From an uncultured Eubacteriales bacterium (GTDB taxonomy: Bacteria; Bacillota; Clostridia; TANB77; CAG-508): DNA of 64,000 bases. This document shows positions 11,735-19,963 of the stretch, in pieces. The notes beneath the pieces are model-generated. The model was not told the origin of the DNA. It searched no databases and worked only from the letters and a program-made list of their open reading frames with translations. The position numbers were made by a program, and so were the translations under genes. Positions within the stretch are counted from its first letter, which is position 1, and each line of letters starts with the position of its first letter. The stretch spans positions 1-64,000 of the forward strand of contig CABUJR010000009.1 of assembly GCA_902492015.1 (NCBI GenBank). Direction: 5' to 3'.

Positions 11735-14587
11735 CTACTCTACAGAATTTGTTATATTATTTTGAGGAGCAGTATTTTCTACTAATGTGTTTGTGTTATC
11801 TTCTAAAGAATTGGTTAACTCTTTTTCTTTTTCTAGTTCATTATTTCTTGCTGTTTCAAGTTGATTTATTATTGCTTGAAGTCTAGAAATATCTTTTCCT
11901 ATCATTTCAAAATCACTAGCATTTAAAGACTCTTTTAAATTGTTATTTGCTTTTATTACAGAATCTACTATTGCATTTATGTCATCTGTATTAATAATCT
12001 CTAAATCTACAGAATATGCATCATTAAATAAGTTTGTAAGAGCACCATCTAAAGTATCTCCAATAGCAACTGTATTTCCAGATGCAACTATTACTTTTTT
12101 AAGTACTGGTATTTCACTCTCATCATTTAACATAACTTGATATACAGGTTCTATATATAATAATGATTTATTTATTGGAACTACTATCATATCTTTTAAT
12201 AATTTTGTACCACTTGTATTTAAAGCTTCTAATTCTTTTGAAATTGTTGCATCTTGTTCAATTTGATTATTAAGTTGCATTATTCCTGTTACATTATTTT
12301 CTGAACTGAATTTGTATAAAGATAATTCAGGTTTTCCATTATTTACTGTTCCTACTAAATAAGATGTTATGTTTTGTTTTCCATATTTATTATATGTTAA
12401 AACTAATCCAAGTTCTGGTTTATCACTATCTATAGTTTTTACCATTGTATAATATGGTTCCATAGCAACACCAACAACTTTTGAATTTGCTTGTGAAGCT
12501 TTTGTTGTTACTTGCCAAATATCATCAGCTCTATATAAAGTATCTTCACTTATATCATGATATAAATTAATCATATTAGCTTGTATTTCATATAAAAATT
12601 TAGGATATGTTACATGTTCTGCAATATCTTCTGGCAATTCCTCTTCTGTAAATAAATCTGGGTACATCTTAGAATATGTCATTATTATTGGATCTGATTT
12701 ATCTGTAATATAAAAAGTTGTTGTTCCATCATAAGCATCTATTAATACTTTTACAGAATTTCTTATATAATTAATTTTTTCCTTATATCCTTTTATATTT
12801 ATAACTGAAGATTGAGAATATGGGTAAGCATTTGATCTTGTATATCCATCTAATACCCAAACTAGTTTTCCTTCATCTGAAATTACTAGATATGGTTCTT
12901 CATCATATAATACATCTGGTAATATTTTCTTTGCTCTTTCAATTATATTTCTATCTGAAACTATTTTTGTATCTTCTGTTATATTTGTTGATGTAAATAA
13001 TTTAAAATTCTTCTCACTCAAACCTAAAACTAATCTATCTAAAAATCCTAGTTTTAAACCTGCTTTTCCATCATAAACATTTTCTTCATATTTAGACGGA
13101 GATATCGGATAATCATATTCTTTTCCAAAAGAATTATTTACCATTATTGTACTATTGGTTTGAAGTCCAAAATATATTCTAGGCTGTTTTATATTTAAAA
13201 CATCTTGGCTTGTAAAATCTGACAATATATACTCTGCAAATCCGTCATTATTTGAGTCTGTCGCTGAACTTACAACTGCTGAATATCCATGTGTATATAT
13301 AAGTGATTTATTATTATAACTACTTGTTGCGTCTGTTGAAATTTCACGAGGAGTAATATATAATAACTGGTCTTTATTATTTACATTATAAACGGCTAAA
13401 AAAGTATTATCATAATTATAATAAACACTATTTTCTTGATGTTCTGCAACAGCTTGAGAAGTTACTTCCTCTGTTATTAAAGGAATATTATCTATTACTT
13501 GTTTATTATTTTCAATTTGTTCTGAAGTTATAGCTTGATAATTATCTATATTTTGTTGTTCTATATCAATTCCATAAGCTTTTTTGGTGTTTTCTATATT
13601 ATATCCAATATATTCTTTTTCAATATCTAGTTCATTACTACCAACATGAATTAATTGAAAATATGTCATCACACCAAATAATCCAACTAAATACACTGGA
13701 ACTATTAAAGCTGAGATTATTGATTGTTTAAAGTTTTGTTTTCTTACATATTTTAACAATCTTATAACTGCAATTATAATTACTACTCCTAAAATTCTGT
13801 AACCCCATAATTTAATTGTTACATCAGTTTTTCCTGCTCCAACTAGTTCTGTTGATGCTTCATCATCTATTGTAACCATATTTCCTGTTAAAATATTTTG
13901 TGAAGATATGAAAATATATCCACATAAAACAAATACTACTAACATTAATAATACAATTTCTTGTTTTATAAATGTATTTTTCTTTAAAGTTTCTACATCT
14001 ACACCATCAAAAAATGTGTTTAAAGTTATTACATAATAAATCGCCACATATATAATTGCTGCTACAAAAACCTCTCCTAAAAATAGTAACATTGTTTGTA
14101 TGAATGGCAATGAAAACATGTAATAACCAATGTCTGCACTAAAAATTTTATCCTCTTGTCCAAAAAATCCTGCATTTCTAAATATTGCAAGTTTATCAGC
14201 AAGCATAAAAGAAGCTACTACTCCACCTATCAAAGCAAATATAAAGCATAAACTTTTATTAGGCAATTTTGGCATTTCTTTCTTTTCATCATCAAAAAAT
14301 TTCTTTAATCCTTTTTTTGTAAATTTATTTATTATATAAACAAAAATATATATTATTACAAAAGCAACACCCATTACTGTATATCTATTTTGAATTTTTT
14401 GAAAAAATACAGATTTGTAGTTTTCGCCAATTCCTATTACACTTAAATATTCTGCTCTTAAAGAAATTGCAGTAAATAGTGCAAAAGCCAATAGTACTAA
14501 CAAAACTACTATTGTTCTTATTCCAAATTTATTTTTCTTTTTTTCTTTAGTAGTGTCTTTTACTTTTGAATCTTTCTTTTCTTCCAT
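11735..14587 (-). CDS. UPF0182 family membrane protein (950 aa)
   Basis: A large membrane protein of the UPF0182/COG1615 family, function unknown. A lysine-rich cytoplasmic tail leads into seven or so membrane helices in the first 320 residues. A long extracytoplasmic part follows, with family-typical stretches such as YSAVVSSATDSNNDG, QPRIYFGL and LDGYTRSNAYPYS, and then an acidic, glutamine- and asparagine-rich C-terminal tail. The length fits the family. The ATG at 14587 has AAAGGA upstream. It is 14 bases downstream of ftsY, so it is probably co-transcribed with that signal-recognition receptor gene. Confidence 0.92.
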   Translation of the reverse strand: MEEKKDSKVKDTTKEKKKNKFGIRTIVVLLVLLAFALFTAISLRAEYLSVIGIGENYKSVFFQKIQNRYTVMGVAFVIIYIFVYIINKFTKKGLKKFFDDEKKEMPKLPNKSLCFIFALIGGVVASFMLADKLAIFRNAGFFGQEDKIFSADIGYYMFSLPFIQTMLLFLGEVFVAAIIYVAIYYVITLNTFFDGVDVETLKKNTFIKQEIVLLMLVVFVLCGYIFISSQNILTGNMVTIDDEASTELVGAGKTDVTIKLWGYRILGVVIIIAVIRLLKYVRKQNFKQSIISALIVPVYLVGLFGVMTYFQLIHVGSNELDIEKEYIGYNIENTKKAYGIDIEQQNIDNYQAITSEQIENNKQVIDNIPLITEEVTSQAVAEHQENSVYYNYDNTFLAVYNVNNKDQLLYITPREISTDATSSYNNKSLIYTHGYSAVVSSATDSNNDGFAEYILSDFTSQDVLNIKQPRIYFGLQTNSTIMVNNSFGKEYDYPISPSKYEENVYDGKAGLKLGFLDRLVLGLSEKNFKLFTSTNITEDTKIVSDRNIIERAKKILPDVLYDEEPYLVISDEGKLVWVLDGYTRSNAYPYSQSSVINIKGYKEKINYIRNSVKVLIDAYDGTTTFYITDKSDPIIMTYSKMYPDLFTEEELPEDIAEHVTYPKFLYEIQANMINLYHDISEDTLYRADDIWQVTTKASQANSKVVGVAMEPYYTMVKTIDSDKPELGLVLTYNKYGKQNITSYLVGTVNNGKPELSLYKFSSENNVTGIMQLNNQIEQDATISKELEALNTSGTKLLKDMIVVPINKSLLYIEPVYQVMLNDESEIPVLKKVIVASGNTVAIGDTLDGALTNLFNDAYSVDLEIINTDDINAIVDSVIKANNNLKESLNASDFEMIGKDISRLQAIINQLETARNNELEKEKELTNSLEDNTNTLVENTAPQNNITNSVE

Positions 14588-14601
14588 TTTTTTAATCCTT
14601 T

Positions 14602-15507
14602 CTAAATTATTGCATCCAAAAATTCTTCTGCATTAAACACTTGCATATCATCAATTTGTTCACCTACGCCAATAAACTTAATTGGTATTTGATTTTCTGA
14701 TACAATTCCTAAAACAACTCCACCTTTTGCCGTTCCATCTAATTTTGTTAGTACAAGTCCTGTTATATCTGTGGTTTCCTTAAAAGCTTTAACTTGTGAT
14801 ATAGCATTTTGACCTGTTTCTGCATCTAATACTAACAAAACTTCTTTACTTGCTTCAGGTAATTCTTTTTCTATAACTTTCTTTATTTTAAAAAGCTCGT
14901 CCATTAAATATTTTTTATTATGAAGTCTTCCTGCTGTATCTACAATTAAAACATCAGAACCTAATTCTTTTGTTTGCTTTATTGCATCAAATACCACTGA
15001 TGCTGGATCTGCTCCTTCTTCTTTTTTTACTATTTGACTTCCAGATCTTTGAGCCCAAATTTCTAATTGTTCTACAGCAGCTGCTCTAAATGTATCTGCT
15101 GCTGCAACAACTACTTTTTTTCCACTTTTGACTAAATTATTTGCAATTTTTCCAATTGAAGTCGTTTTTCCAACTCCATTTACTCCAACTACTAATATTA
15201 CAGATGGTTTTGTTTCTAAATTTAGTTTCGGGTCTGCAATATCTAAAATGCTTTTCATTATTTCTTTTAATGCTTTCTTTACTTCATCTTCATCTTGTAT
15301 TTTTTCTTTTTTTATCCTTGTTCTTAATTCATCTATTATTTTCATTGAAGTTTCCATACCAATATCTGACATAACTAAAACTTCTTCTAATTCTTCTAAT
15401 AATTCTTCATCAACTTTTCTAAATACACTAAAAACGTTATTAATTTTCTCATCAATAGAGTTCTTAGTTTTTCCTAACCCTTGTTTTAATTTATCAAAAA
15501 AACCCAT
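14602..15507 (-). CDS. ftsY: Signal recognition particle receptor FtsY
   Basis: FtsY is the membrane-associated GTPase that docks ribosome-SRP complexes to the translocon. At 301 residues it has only a short N-terminal region, as in many Gram-positive FtsY proteins, then the four-helix N domain and the G domain: GVNGVGKTT (P loop), AADTFRAAA, DTAGR, and TKLDGTAKGG. The ATG at 15507 has a very strong AAGGAGGG site. A promoter with 17-base spacing lies just upstream at 15536-15564, so ftsY opens the transcript that continues into the UPF0182 gene, pgsA and ligA. Confidence 0.96.
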   Translation of the reverse strand: MGFFDKLKQGLGKTKNSIDEKINNVFSVFRKVDEELLEELEEVLVMSDIGMETSMKIIDELRTRIKKEKIQDEDEVKKALKEIMKSILDIADPKLNLETKPSVILVVGVNGVGKTTSIGKIANNLVKSGKKVVVAAADTFRAAAVEQLEIWAQRSGSQIVKKEEGADPASVVFDAIKQTKELGSDVLIVDTAGRLHNKKYLMDELFKIKKVIEKELPEASKEVLLVLDAETGQNAISQVKAFKETTDITGLVLTKLDGTAKGGVVLGIVSENQIPIKFIGVGEQIDDMQVFNAEEFLDAII

Positions 15508-15535
15508 AATCCCTCCTTTTAATATATACTCCTAA

Positions 15536-15564
15536 TTTATATCATTAAACACTTAAAAAATCAA
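15536..15564 (-). promoter_or_regulatory. Promoter of ftsY
   Basis: Read on minus: -35 TTGATT (15559-15564), 17-base spacer, -10 TATAAA (15536-15541), about 30 bases before the ftsY start. Its position between the upstream terminator and ftsY supports it. Confidence 0.6.
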
Positions 15565-15590
15565 TACTTTTTGGGATTTTTTGGACAATA

Positions 15591-15652
15591 AAAATCCTAG
15601 CCTATTGGTAAGCTTTTTTAATGCTTATTTTACCTTTTAGCCAGGATTTTTT
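15591..15652 (-). terminator. Intrinsic terminator, symmetrical hairpin
   Basis: A long imperfect hairpin: AATCCT pairs with AGGATT, then GGC and GGTAA pair with partners across an A/T-rich loop, with T tracts on both sides. It stops transcription from the anchored-protein gene before ftsY. The plus-strand copy is equally good, but no plus-strand gene feeds it. Confidence 0.8.
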
Positions 15653-15711
15653 TTAATTTATATTCGTTTTATATCAAAAAAAATTACAATAAATTTCAAA
15701 CTTCAACACTA

Positions 15712-16332
15712 TTAAATATCAATTTCTAAATTTCTTAATCTACTTTTTAAATTTTCATTCTGTATAAAATCTAAGTCAGCCAATCCTAAGAATTTTCTTA
15801 TGGCATTAGAACTTTCCTCTGTAATATTTCCTTTTTCTAAACTAGTTATAATCATATCTATTAGTTCTTCTCGTTCTTTTAGAAGAGTTTCTTCATCTTT
15901 TCCAATTGTTTTTTCCGATCTTTCCACTACATAATCAACATACTCTTTATCATAATTTTCATACATACCATCAATTATTGCTTGTACCATATCTTCTAAT
16001 TCTTCTTGTTCTTTCTCATACTGTTTTTGCTCTTCTGATTCTTCTGCACTATATACTTCAACGCTTGGCTTTGCTATATTATTTTCTGAATACATATTTT
16101 CTTCATAGGCTCGTTTTATTGCTAAGTCTTCTTCACGTCCACTATTTTCATCTTCAACTGGTGCAGATAAAATTAATTTTTCACCATCTTCTATATCTGA
16201 AATGTCATCTCCTTGCATAACTACAGTTTTTCCGTTCATTTTTCTTCTAATTTTGTTAGCGCCAACAGCTATAATTGGAATAATAATTATAATTAAAATA
16301 GCTACCGCTATAAAAATTTTCTTTTTATTCAT
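15712..16332 (-). CDS. Membrane-anchored acidic hypothetical protein
   Basis: A 206-residue protein with one N-terminal membrane helix (residues 5-23, isoleucine-rich) behind a KKK cytoplasmic end, then a highly acidic extracellular part with a predicted coiled region (EEQKQYEKEQEELEDMV). No known domain is recognised. The ATG at 16332 has GGGGG upstream. It lies 12 bases after the ricin-amidase gene, so the two are probably co-transcribed, suggesting a surface-linked role, perhaps as partner or chaperone of the secreted protein. That last point is inference. Confidence 0.7.
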   Translation of the reverse strand: MNKKKIFIAVAILIIIIIPIIAVGANKIRRKMNGKTVVMQGDDISDIEDGEKLILSAPVEDENSGREEDLAIKRAYEENMYSENNIAKPSVEVYSAEESEEQKQYEKEQEELEDMVQAIIDGMYENYDKEYVDYVVERSEKTIGKDEETLLKEREELIDMIITSLEKGNITEESSNAIRKFLGLADLDFIQNENLKSRLRNLEIDI

Positions 16333-16344
16333 ATTTAATCCCCC

Positions 16345-17490
16345 TTAATGAATTTGATACATCTTAAAATAACTATCTGGATATTTTTGATATAATTCAG
16401 TTAATGGCCTGTTTAGCGTATCTGTTGAGTGATATGTTATAGTATAACTTGGATATAGTGTTCCATTAACAGATTGTGTTTTGTATCCAGTAATATACAT
16501 AGTATGTTTAGCTGAAAGTTCTATTCCTAATGGATAATTTCCATACTGAATTACATCTCCTGCAACATAATTTTGAGCATAAACTCCAAACATATCTTCT
16601 AAAGCTTCTTTTCCTGAACATGTATAAGTTCTTACAGCATTTTCTTTCCAATATTTTCTAAACTCATCTGCATTAATCCAAGGATATGTATAATCCCATG
16701 AAGCATCTAACTGTGTCGTACCTGCCGCAGGCGTTTGATAAACATTATTTTTCTTATCCATATACCAATCTGAATTTATATGTTTTCCAGCTGCAAGCAA
16801 ACATTGTGAAACAAAATTTGCACAATCTCCACCTATATCTGAACAGTTTGGATAGCATGATGTTCTCTTATTATAACATTCTTCAGCATAACGTACTCCT
16901 AAATTATTCCATCTATTAACAGGTTCTAATATCCATTCTTGATCAACATCTCCATTATATGTTCTTTGTTCTACATTTACTCCATCTGAACAAAAATCAG
17001 AAGCTAAGGACAAACACTTTTCCCAGTTACTTGATTTTGTTCTTATAACATAAGTTCCTACACCAGTTGATGTTACAGCAAATTTTTGTGGATCTCCTTG
17101 TAATATTTCCCATATTTGTATATTAGTTCCATCTTGATTAATTCCATTCACAACATCTAACACAAAATTAAAATAAGTATATTCTCCATCACTTGTACTT
17201 CCAGTATCACTAGCTATAAAATACTCACCATTTCCTATATGATAGAAATACCACTTTTGCGCATAAGAACCATTATATTTACATTGTTGTACATTGGTTC
17301 CAGCATTTGCATATCCATTATACACATCTAAATATTTTCCTGTATAGCTGTTTTTTATATAAAACCACCTATTACTTATTCCATTAACCTCATTTATAGT
17401 TACCGCTAACTCCGATTTAGTCAAAAAACATATAAATACTATAACTGCACCACAAATAAAAGCAATCTTGCTTTTTACATCACTTATCAT
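16345..17490 (-). CDS. Secreted ricin-B lectin plus amidase-domain protein
   Basis: A 381-residue exported protein. A hydrophobic export segment lies at residues 8-30. Residues 40-190 form a beta-trefoil of the ricin-B lectin type, with QxW-type motifs at QKW (78-80), QKF (135-137) and QEW (184-186). Residues 198-381 match a putative amidase domain (Amidase_6 type): YAEECYN, GGDCANFVSQC with the likely nucleophile C223, and the later SAKHTMYITGY histidine. Related proteins cleave or bind cell-wall or host glycopeptides; the lectin suggests sugar binding. The ATG at 17490 has AAAGGAGG upstream. Many extra cysteines could form disulfides. Confidence 0.85.
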   Translation of the reverse strand: MISDVKSKIAFICGAVIVFICFLTKSELAVTINEVNGISNRWFYIKNSYTGKYLDVYNGYANAGTNVQQCKYNGSYAQKWYFYHIGNGEYFIASDTGSTSDGEYTYFNFVLDVVNGINQDGTNIQIWEILQGDPQKFAVTSTGVGTYVIRTKSSNWEKCLSLASDFCSDGVNVEQRTYNGDVDQEWILEPVNRWNNLGVRYAEECYNKRTSCYPNCSDIGGDCANFVSQCLLAAGKHINSDWYMDKKNNVYQTPAAGTTQLDASWDYTYPWINADEFRKYWKENAVRTYTCSGKEALEDMFGVYAQNYVAGDVIQYGNYPLGIELSAKHTMYITGYKTQSVNGTLYPSYTITYHSTDTLNRPLTELYQKYPDSYFKMYQIH

Positions 17491-17722
17491 TATATGTTCC
17501 TCCTTTATACAACTAATTTTTAAAGGAGTGCCGGCATTATTATAAAATTCAAAGAGAAAAATAAATATTGAGTATCTATAATGTCTCCTTCATAATTTAT
17601 ATACCACATATTTCCTTAAAAGTCAACTCTCTCTAAGAAAAACCACTTTTCGCCACTTTTCATTTTGTTTTATTTTTTTGCTAGTATATTTAAAATTTAA
17701 TATATTATATTTTTTAAAAATT

Positions 17723-17757
17723 AAAAAATCCCCTACATTTTATAGGAGATTTTTTTA
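17723..17757 (-). terminator. Intrinsic terminator of the GH73-like gene
   Basis: On minus: AATCTCCTA, short loop, TAGGGGATT, then TTTTTT. The stem begins at the stop codon of the gene at 17755. Confidence 0.85.
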
Positions 17758-18564
17758 TATTATTTGATCCATTCTTTGATAAACTAAATTTACCCATGTA
17801 CTTGAAGCTGGACAAAATTTTGTTTTCACTCCAGCAAGTGTTGGTCCATAATAAAATGCACCACCTGGTGTTAGATATTTATCGTGTAAAGTTTTAGCTG
17901 CTTGCTCCATTCCATCCTCAACTGAAGCAAATCTAATTAAACCTCTACTAGACATTAAACTTATATAATTATGTGTATTTCTATGGTTGCTTGCTATTGT
18001 CCAACCTGATTCTGCAGAGATTAATCCACAGAAAAATATTTCATTTATTTGATATTTTTCACAAACATCATATATTAAACCTGAATTTTCTTCAAAAAAT
18101 CCTGAAGTATCTGCTTTGACACCGGCTATTAGAGTAATAAAATCTTCTCTAGATAGTCCTGTTCTAACAGTTAAATCCATATCTTTAGATATTTTTACTT
18201 CTTCTATTGGTGTTGAAGTTACTACTAATTCTTCTTGAACAGCTTCAATACTTTCTTGTTCATTTATTACTTCTTCTTGTTCATTTTCTTCTACAACAGC
18301 TTCTTCTCTTGTTTCTGAAAATCTTGAAGTAACAGCGATAGTCCTTCTTTCATATTGTTCTTTTATATCTTCTGGACTAGGACTTGTATTTTCAACATTT
18401 ATTTCTTCTTTTATATCTGTACTATCTGCTAAACTAATTTGTTCATATTCGCTATTTTTTACTAGTACTATTCCACTTATTAATACTATTAATATAATCC
18501 ATATTATCATCAAAGTTGATATTTTCATTGAAATAAGTACAGTTCGTTCATTTGATTTGTTCAT
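17755..18564 (-). CDS. Membrane-anchored GH73-like endo-beta-N-acetylglucosaminidase
   Basis: A protein of about 269 residues: a short basic cytoplasmic end, one membrane helix (about residues 13-35), an acidic Glu/Val-rich linker of about 90 residues, then a C-terminal glucosaminidase-like domain. The last part has SREDFITLIAG, ISAESGW with the presumed catalytic Glu, SNHRNTHNY and YLTPGGAFYYG, as in peptidoglycan hydrolases of the GH73/lysozyme-like group. I chose the ATG at 18564 (AAGGAG seven bases upstream); an ATG at 18600 precedes the -10 box and is not transcribed from that promoter. Likely role: peptidoglycan remodelling at the cell surface. Confidence 0.8.
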   Translation of the reverse strand: MNKSNERTVLISMKISTLMIIWIILIVLISGIVLVKNSEYEQISLADSTDIKEEINVENTSPSPEDIKEQYERRTIAVTSRFSETREEAVVEENEQEEVINEQESIEAVQEELVVTSTPIEEVKISKDMDLTVRTGLSREDFITLIAGVKADTSGFFEENSGLIYDVCEKYQINEIFFCGLISAESGWTIASNHRNTHNYISLMSSRGLIRFASVEDGMEQAAKTLHDKYLTPGGAFYYGPTLAGVKTKFCPASSTWVNLVYQRMDQII

Positions 18565-18591
18565 ATAAACTCCTTTTCTTGGCACTCGGAT

Positions 18592-18620
18592 ATTATACAT
18601 ATATTATCAAAAAAAGTCAA
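18592..18620 (-). promoter_or_regulatory. Promoter of the GH73-like gene
   Basis: On minus: -35 TTGACT (18615-18620), 17-base spacer, perfect -10 TATAAT (18592-18597). Transcription would begin near 18585, about 20 bases before the chosen ATG. Confidence 0.75.
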
Positions 18621-18633
18621 TATTTTATTTTTC

Positions 18634-18701
18634 ACTTATCTGTGACACATCTATTTTTAACTTATATTATTTTTTACTTATGTGTAACATATCTAATTTA
18701 A
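18634..18701. repeat. Pair of imperfect ~26-bp direct repeats upstream of the GH73-like promoter
   Basis: Copies at 18634-18660 and 18676-18701 share ACTTAT, TGT, ACA and ATCTA blocks in the same order, 42 bases apart (four helical turns). They lie just upstream of the -35 box and may be activator sites; this is inference from position. Confidence 0.5.
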
Positions 18702-18703
18702 AT

Positions 18704-19682
18704 CTATTTTGCTTCCGCAATTTCTATTCTATCTCTTGTTTCCTCTTCATAAATTTTATTTATACTTTTGCTTCTTTCTATATATAAACCTAAAGCTAAT
18801 TTTCTTCTTTCATCCGAAATTTCTTCAATATCATCTAAAGCTTCTTCTAAATCATTTATTCTAAAGCTATTTACTGCATCTAAGGCTTTTTGAGTTTGCT
18901 CTGGATACTTTCTTAATAAATATCTTAAAATCGCTTCGTATTGTACTTTATTTTCGTCTTTTCCAATATCTGCTGGTGATATTACTGATATTCTTCTTTC
19001 CGTATTTAAATTTTCAATTTGTTCTCTTGTAAAAGTCTCTCCTGTTTTGATATTTATATCAAATCCTAAAATTTCCTCATTATCAAACATAGGATATAAA
19101 TCTAAAACTCCTGTTTTTGTGTCTCTTCTAAGCCTCCAATTCTCTATAGTTCTATCAGTATTCGAAAATTTAAAATCAAATACTATCATATTTATAAAAT
19201 CTTGTTTTATATCTAAAAATTCTTGATATGGTCTATTGCTTTTTATACACTCTTGAAAAACAGAATTTAATATTGTATCTATGTCATAAACTCCTTTTGT
19301 AAACTTAGAATCAGAATTAATGCTTCTTAAATAGTCTTTTATTAAGAAAAAAGGATTTAGTAAAATATCATCTTCAGACTTTTCGACATAACTTAAAATA
19401 CCTCTATCAAATTTCGTTGGCTTGAATAAAAAAGGCTTTTTATATAATTCTACATCACAAGTTTTAAATCCAATTTTATTTGCAATTATCCAAGCTAGCA
19501 TTTCTCCTAAATGTGCATCATCTATCCAAATTGTTCTTTTGAAGAAAAAATTGTTTTTATTTTTTCTATTTTTTAAATCTGTTGGATTTTGAGCTTGATA
19601 TTCAAATAAGCCGTTTTTTATAATTATCTTCATCAACTATACTATATTTTTCAGTATCTATTGGTTTTCCTGTATATTTCAC
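18704..19682 (-). pseudogene. HipA-like kinase gene with apparent frameshift at an A6 tract
   Basis: The main frame (310 codons from an ATG at 19636) is a HipA-like/CtkA-like Ser/Thr kinase. It has a motif like the HipA NTDRHxxNW loop (SNTDRTIENWRL), followed by LDLYPMFDNEEILGF in place of the usual metal-binding DFD region. The ATG at 19636 has no ribosome binding site. A GTG at 19682 does (GGAGG four bases upstream) and sits behind a good promoter, but its frame (26 codons starting VKYTGKPIDTEKY) ends at 19602. Removing one A from the A6 tract at 19614-19619 joins the two frames into one N-terminus. It may be a disrupted gene, a phase-variable switch or a sequencing error. No HipB-like antitoxin gene is adjacent. 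Confidence 0.7.
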
Positions 19683-19723
19683 TTTTCCTCCAAATTAATT
19701 TATAAAATTAGTAAAACATAACT

Positions 19724-19752
19724 ATTATAGCACACTTTTAATATTATGTAAA
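19724..19752 (-). promoter_or_regulatory. Promoter of the HipA-like kinase gene
   Basis: On minus: -35 TTTACA (19747-19752), 17-base spacer, perfect -10 TATAAT (19724-19729). The start site would be near 19717, giving a 35-base leader before the GTG at 19682. Confidence 0.7.
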
Positions 19753-19850
19753 TTTCTTGTTTATATTTTTATCAAAAAAATATAAGTTGATGTTTTTAAA
19801 AAATATACAATATGATAATTATAAAAAATTTTATGAAAATGTCCGCACTT

Positions 19851-19898
19851 TTTAAAAAACGCCCCAAAATGTTAGTATTTTATCTAACATTTTAGAGC
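19851..19898 (-). terminator. Intrinsic terminator of asnB
   Basis: On minus: GC-CT-AAAATGTTAG, eight-base loop, CTAACATTTT-GGGGC, then TTTTTT. It closes the miaB to asnB operon. Confidence 0.9.
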
Positions 19899-19963
19899 TT
19901 TTTACAAATTTCAAATATTTTATATTATAAATTACTATTGCCTAGATTATAACTAAAATCAAA

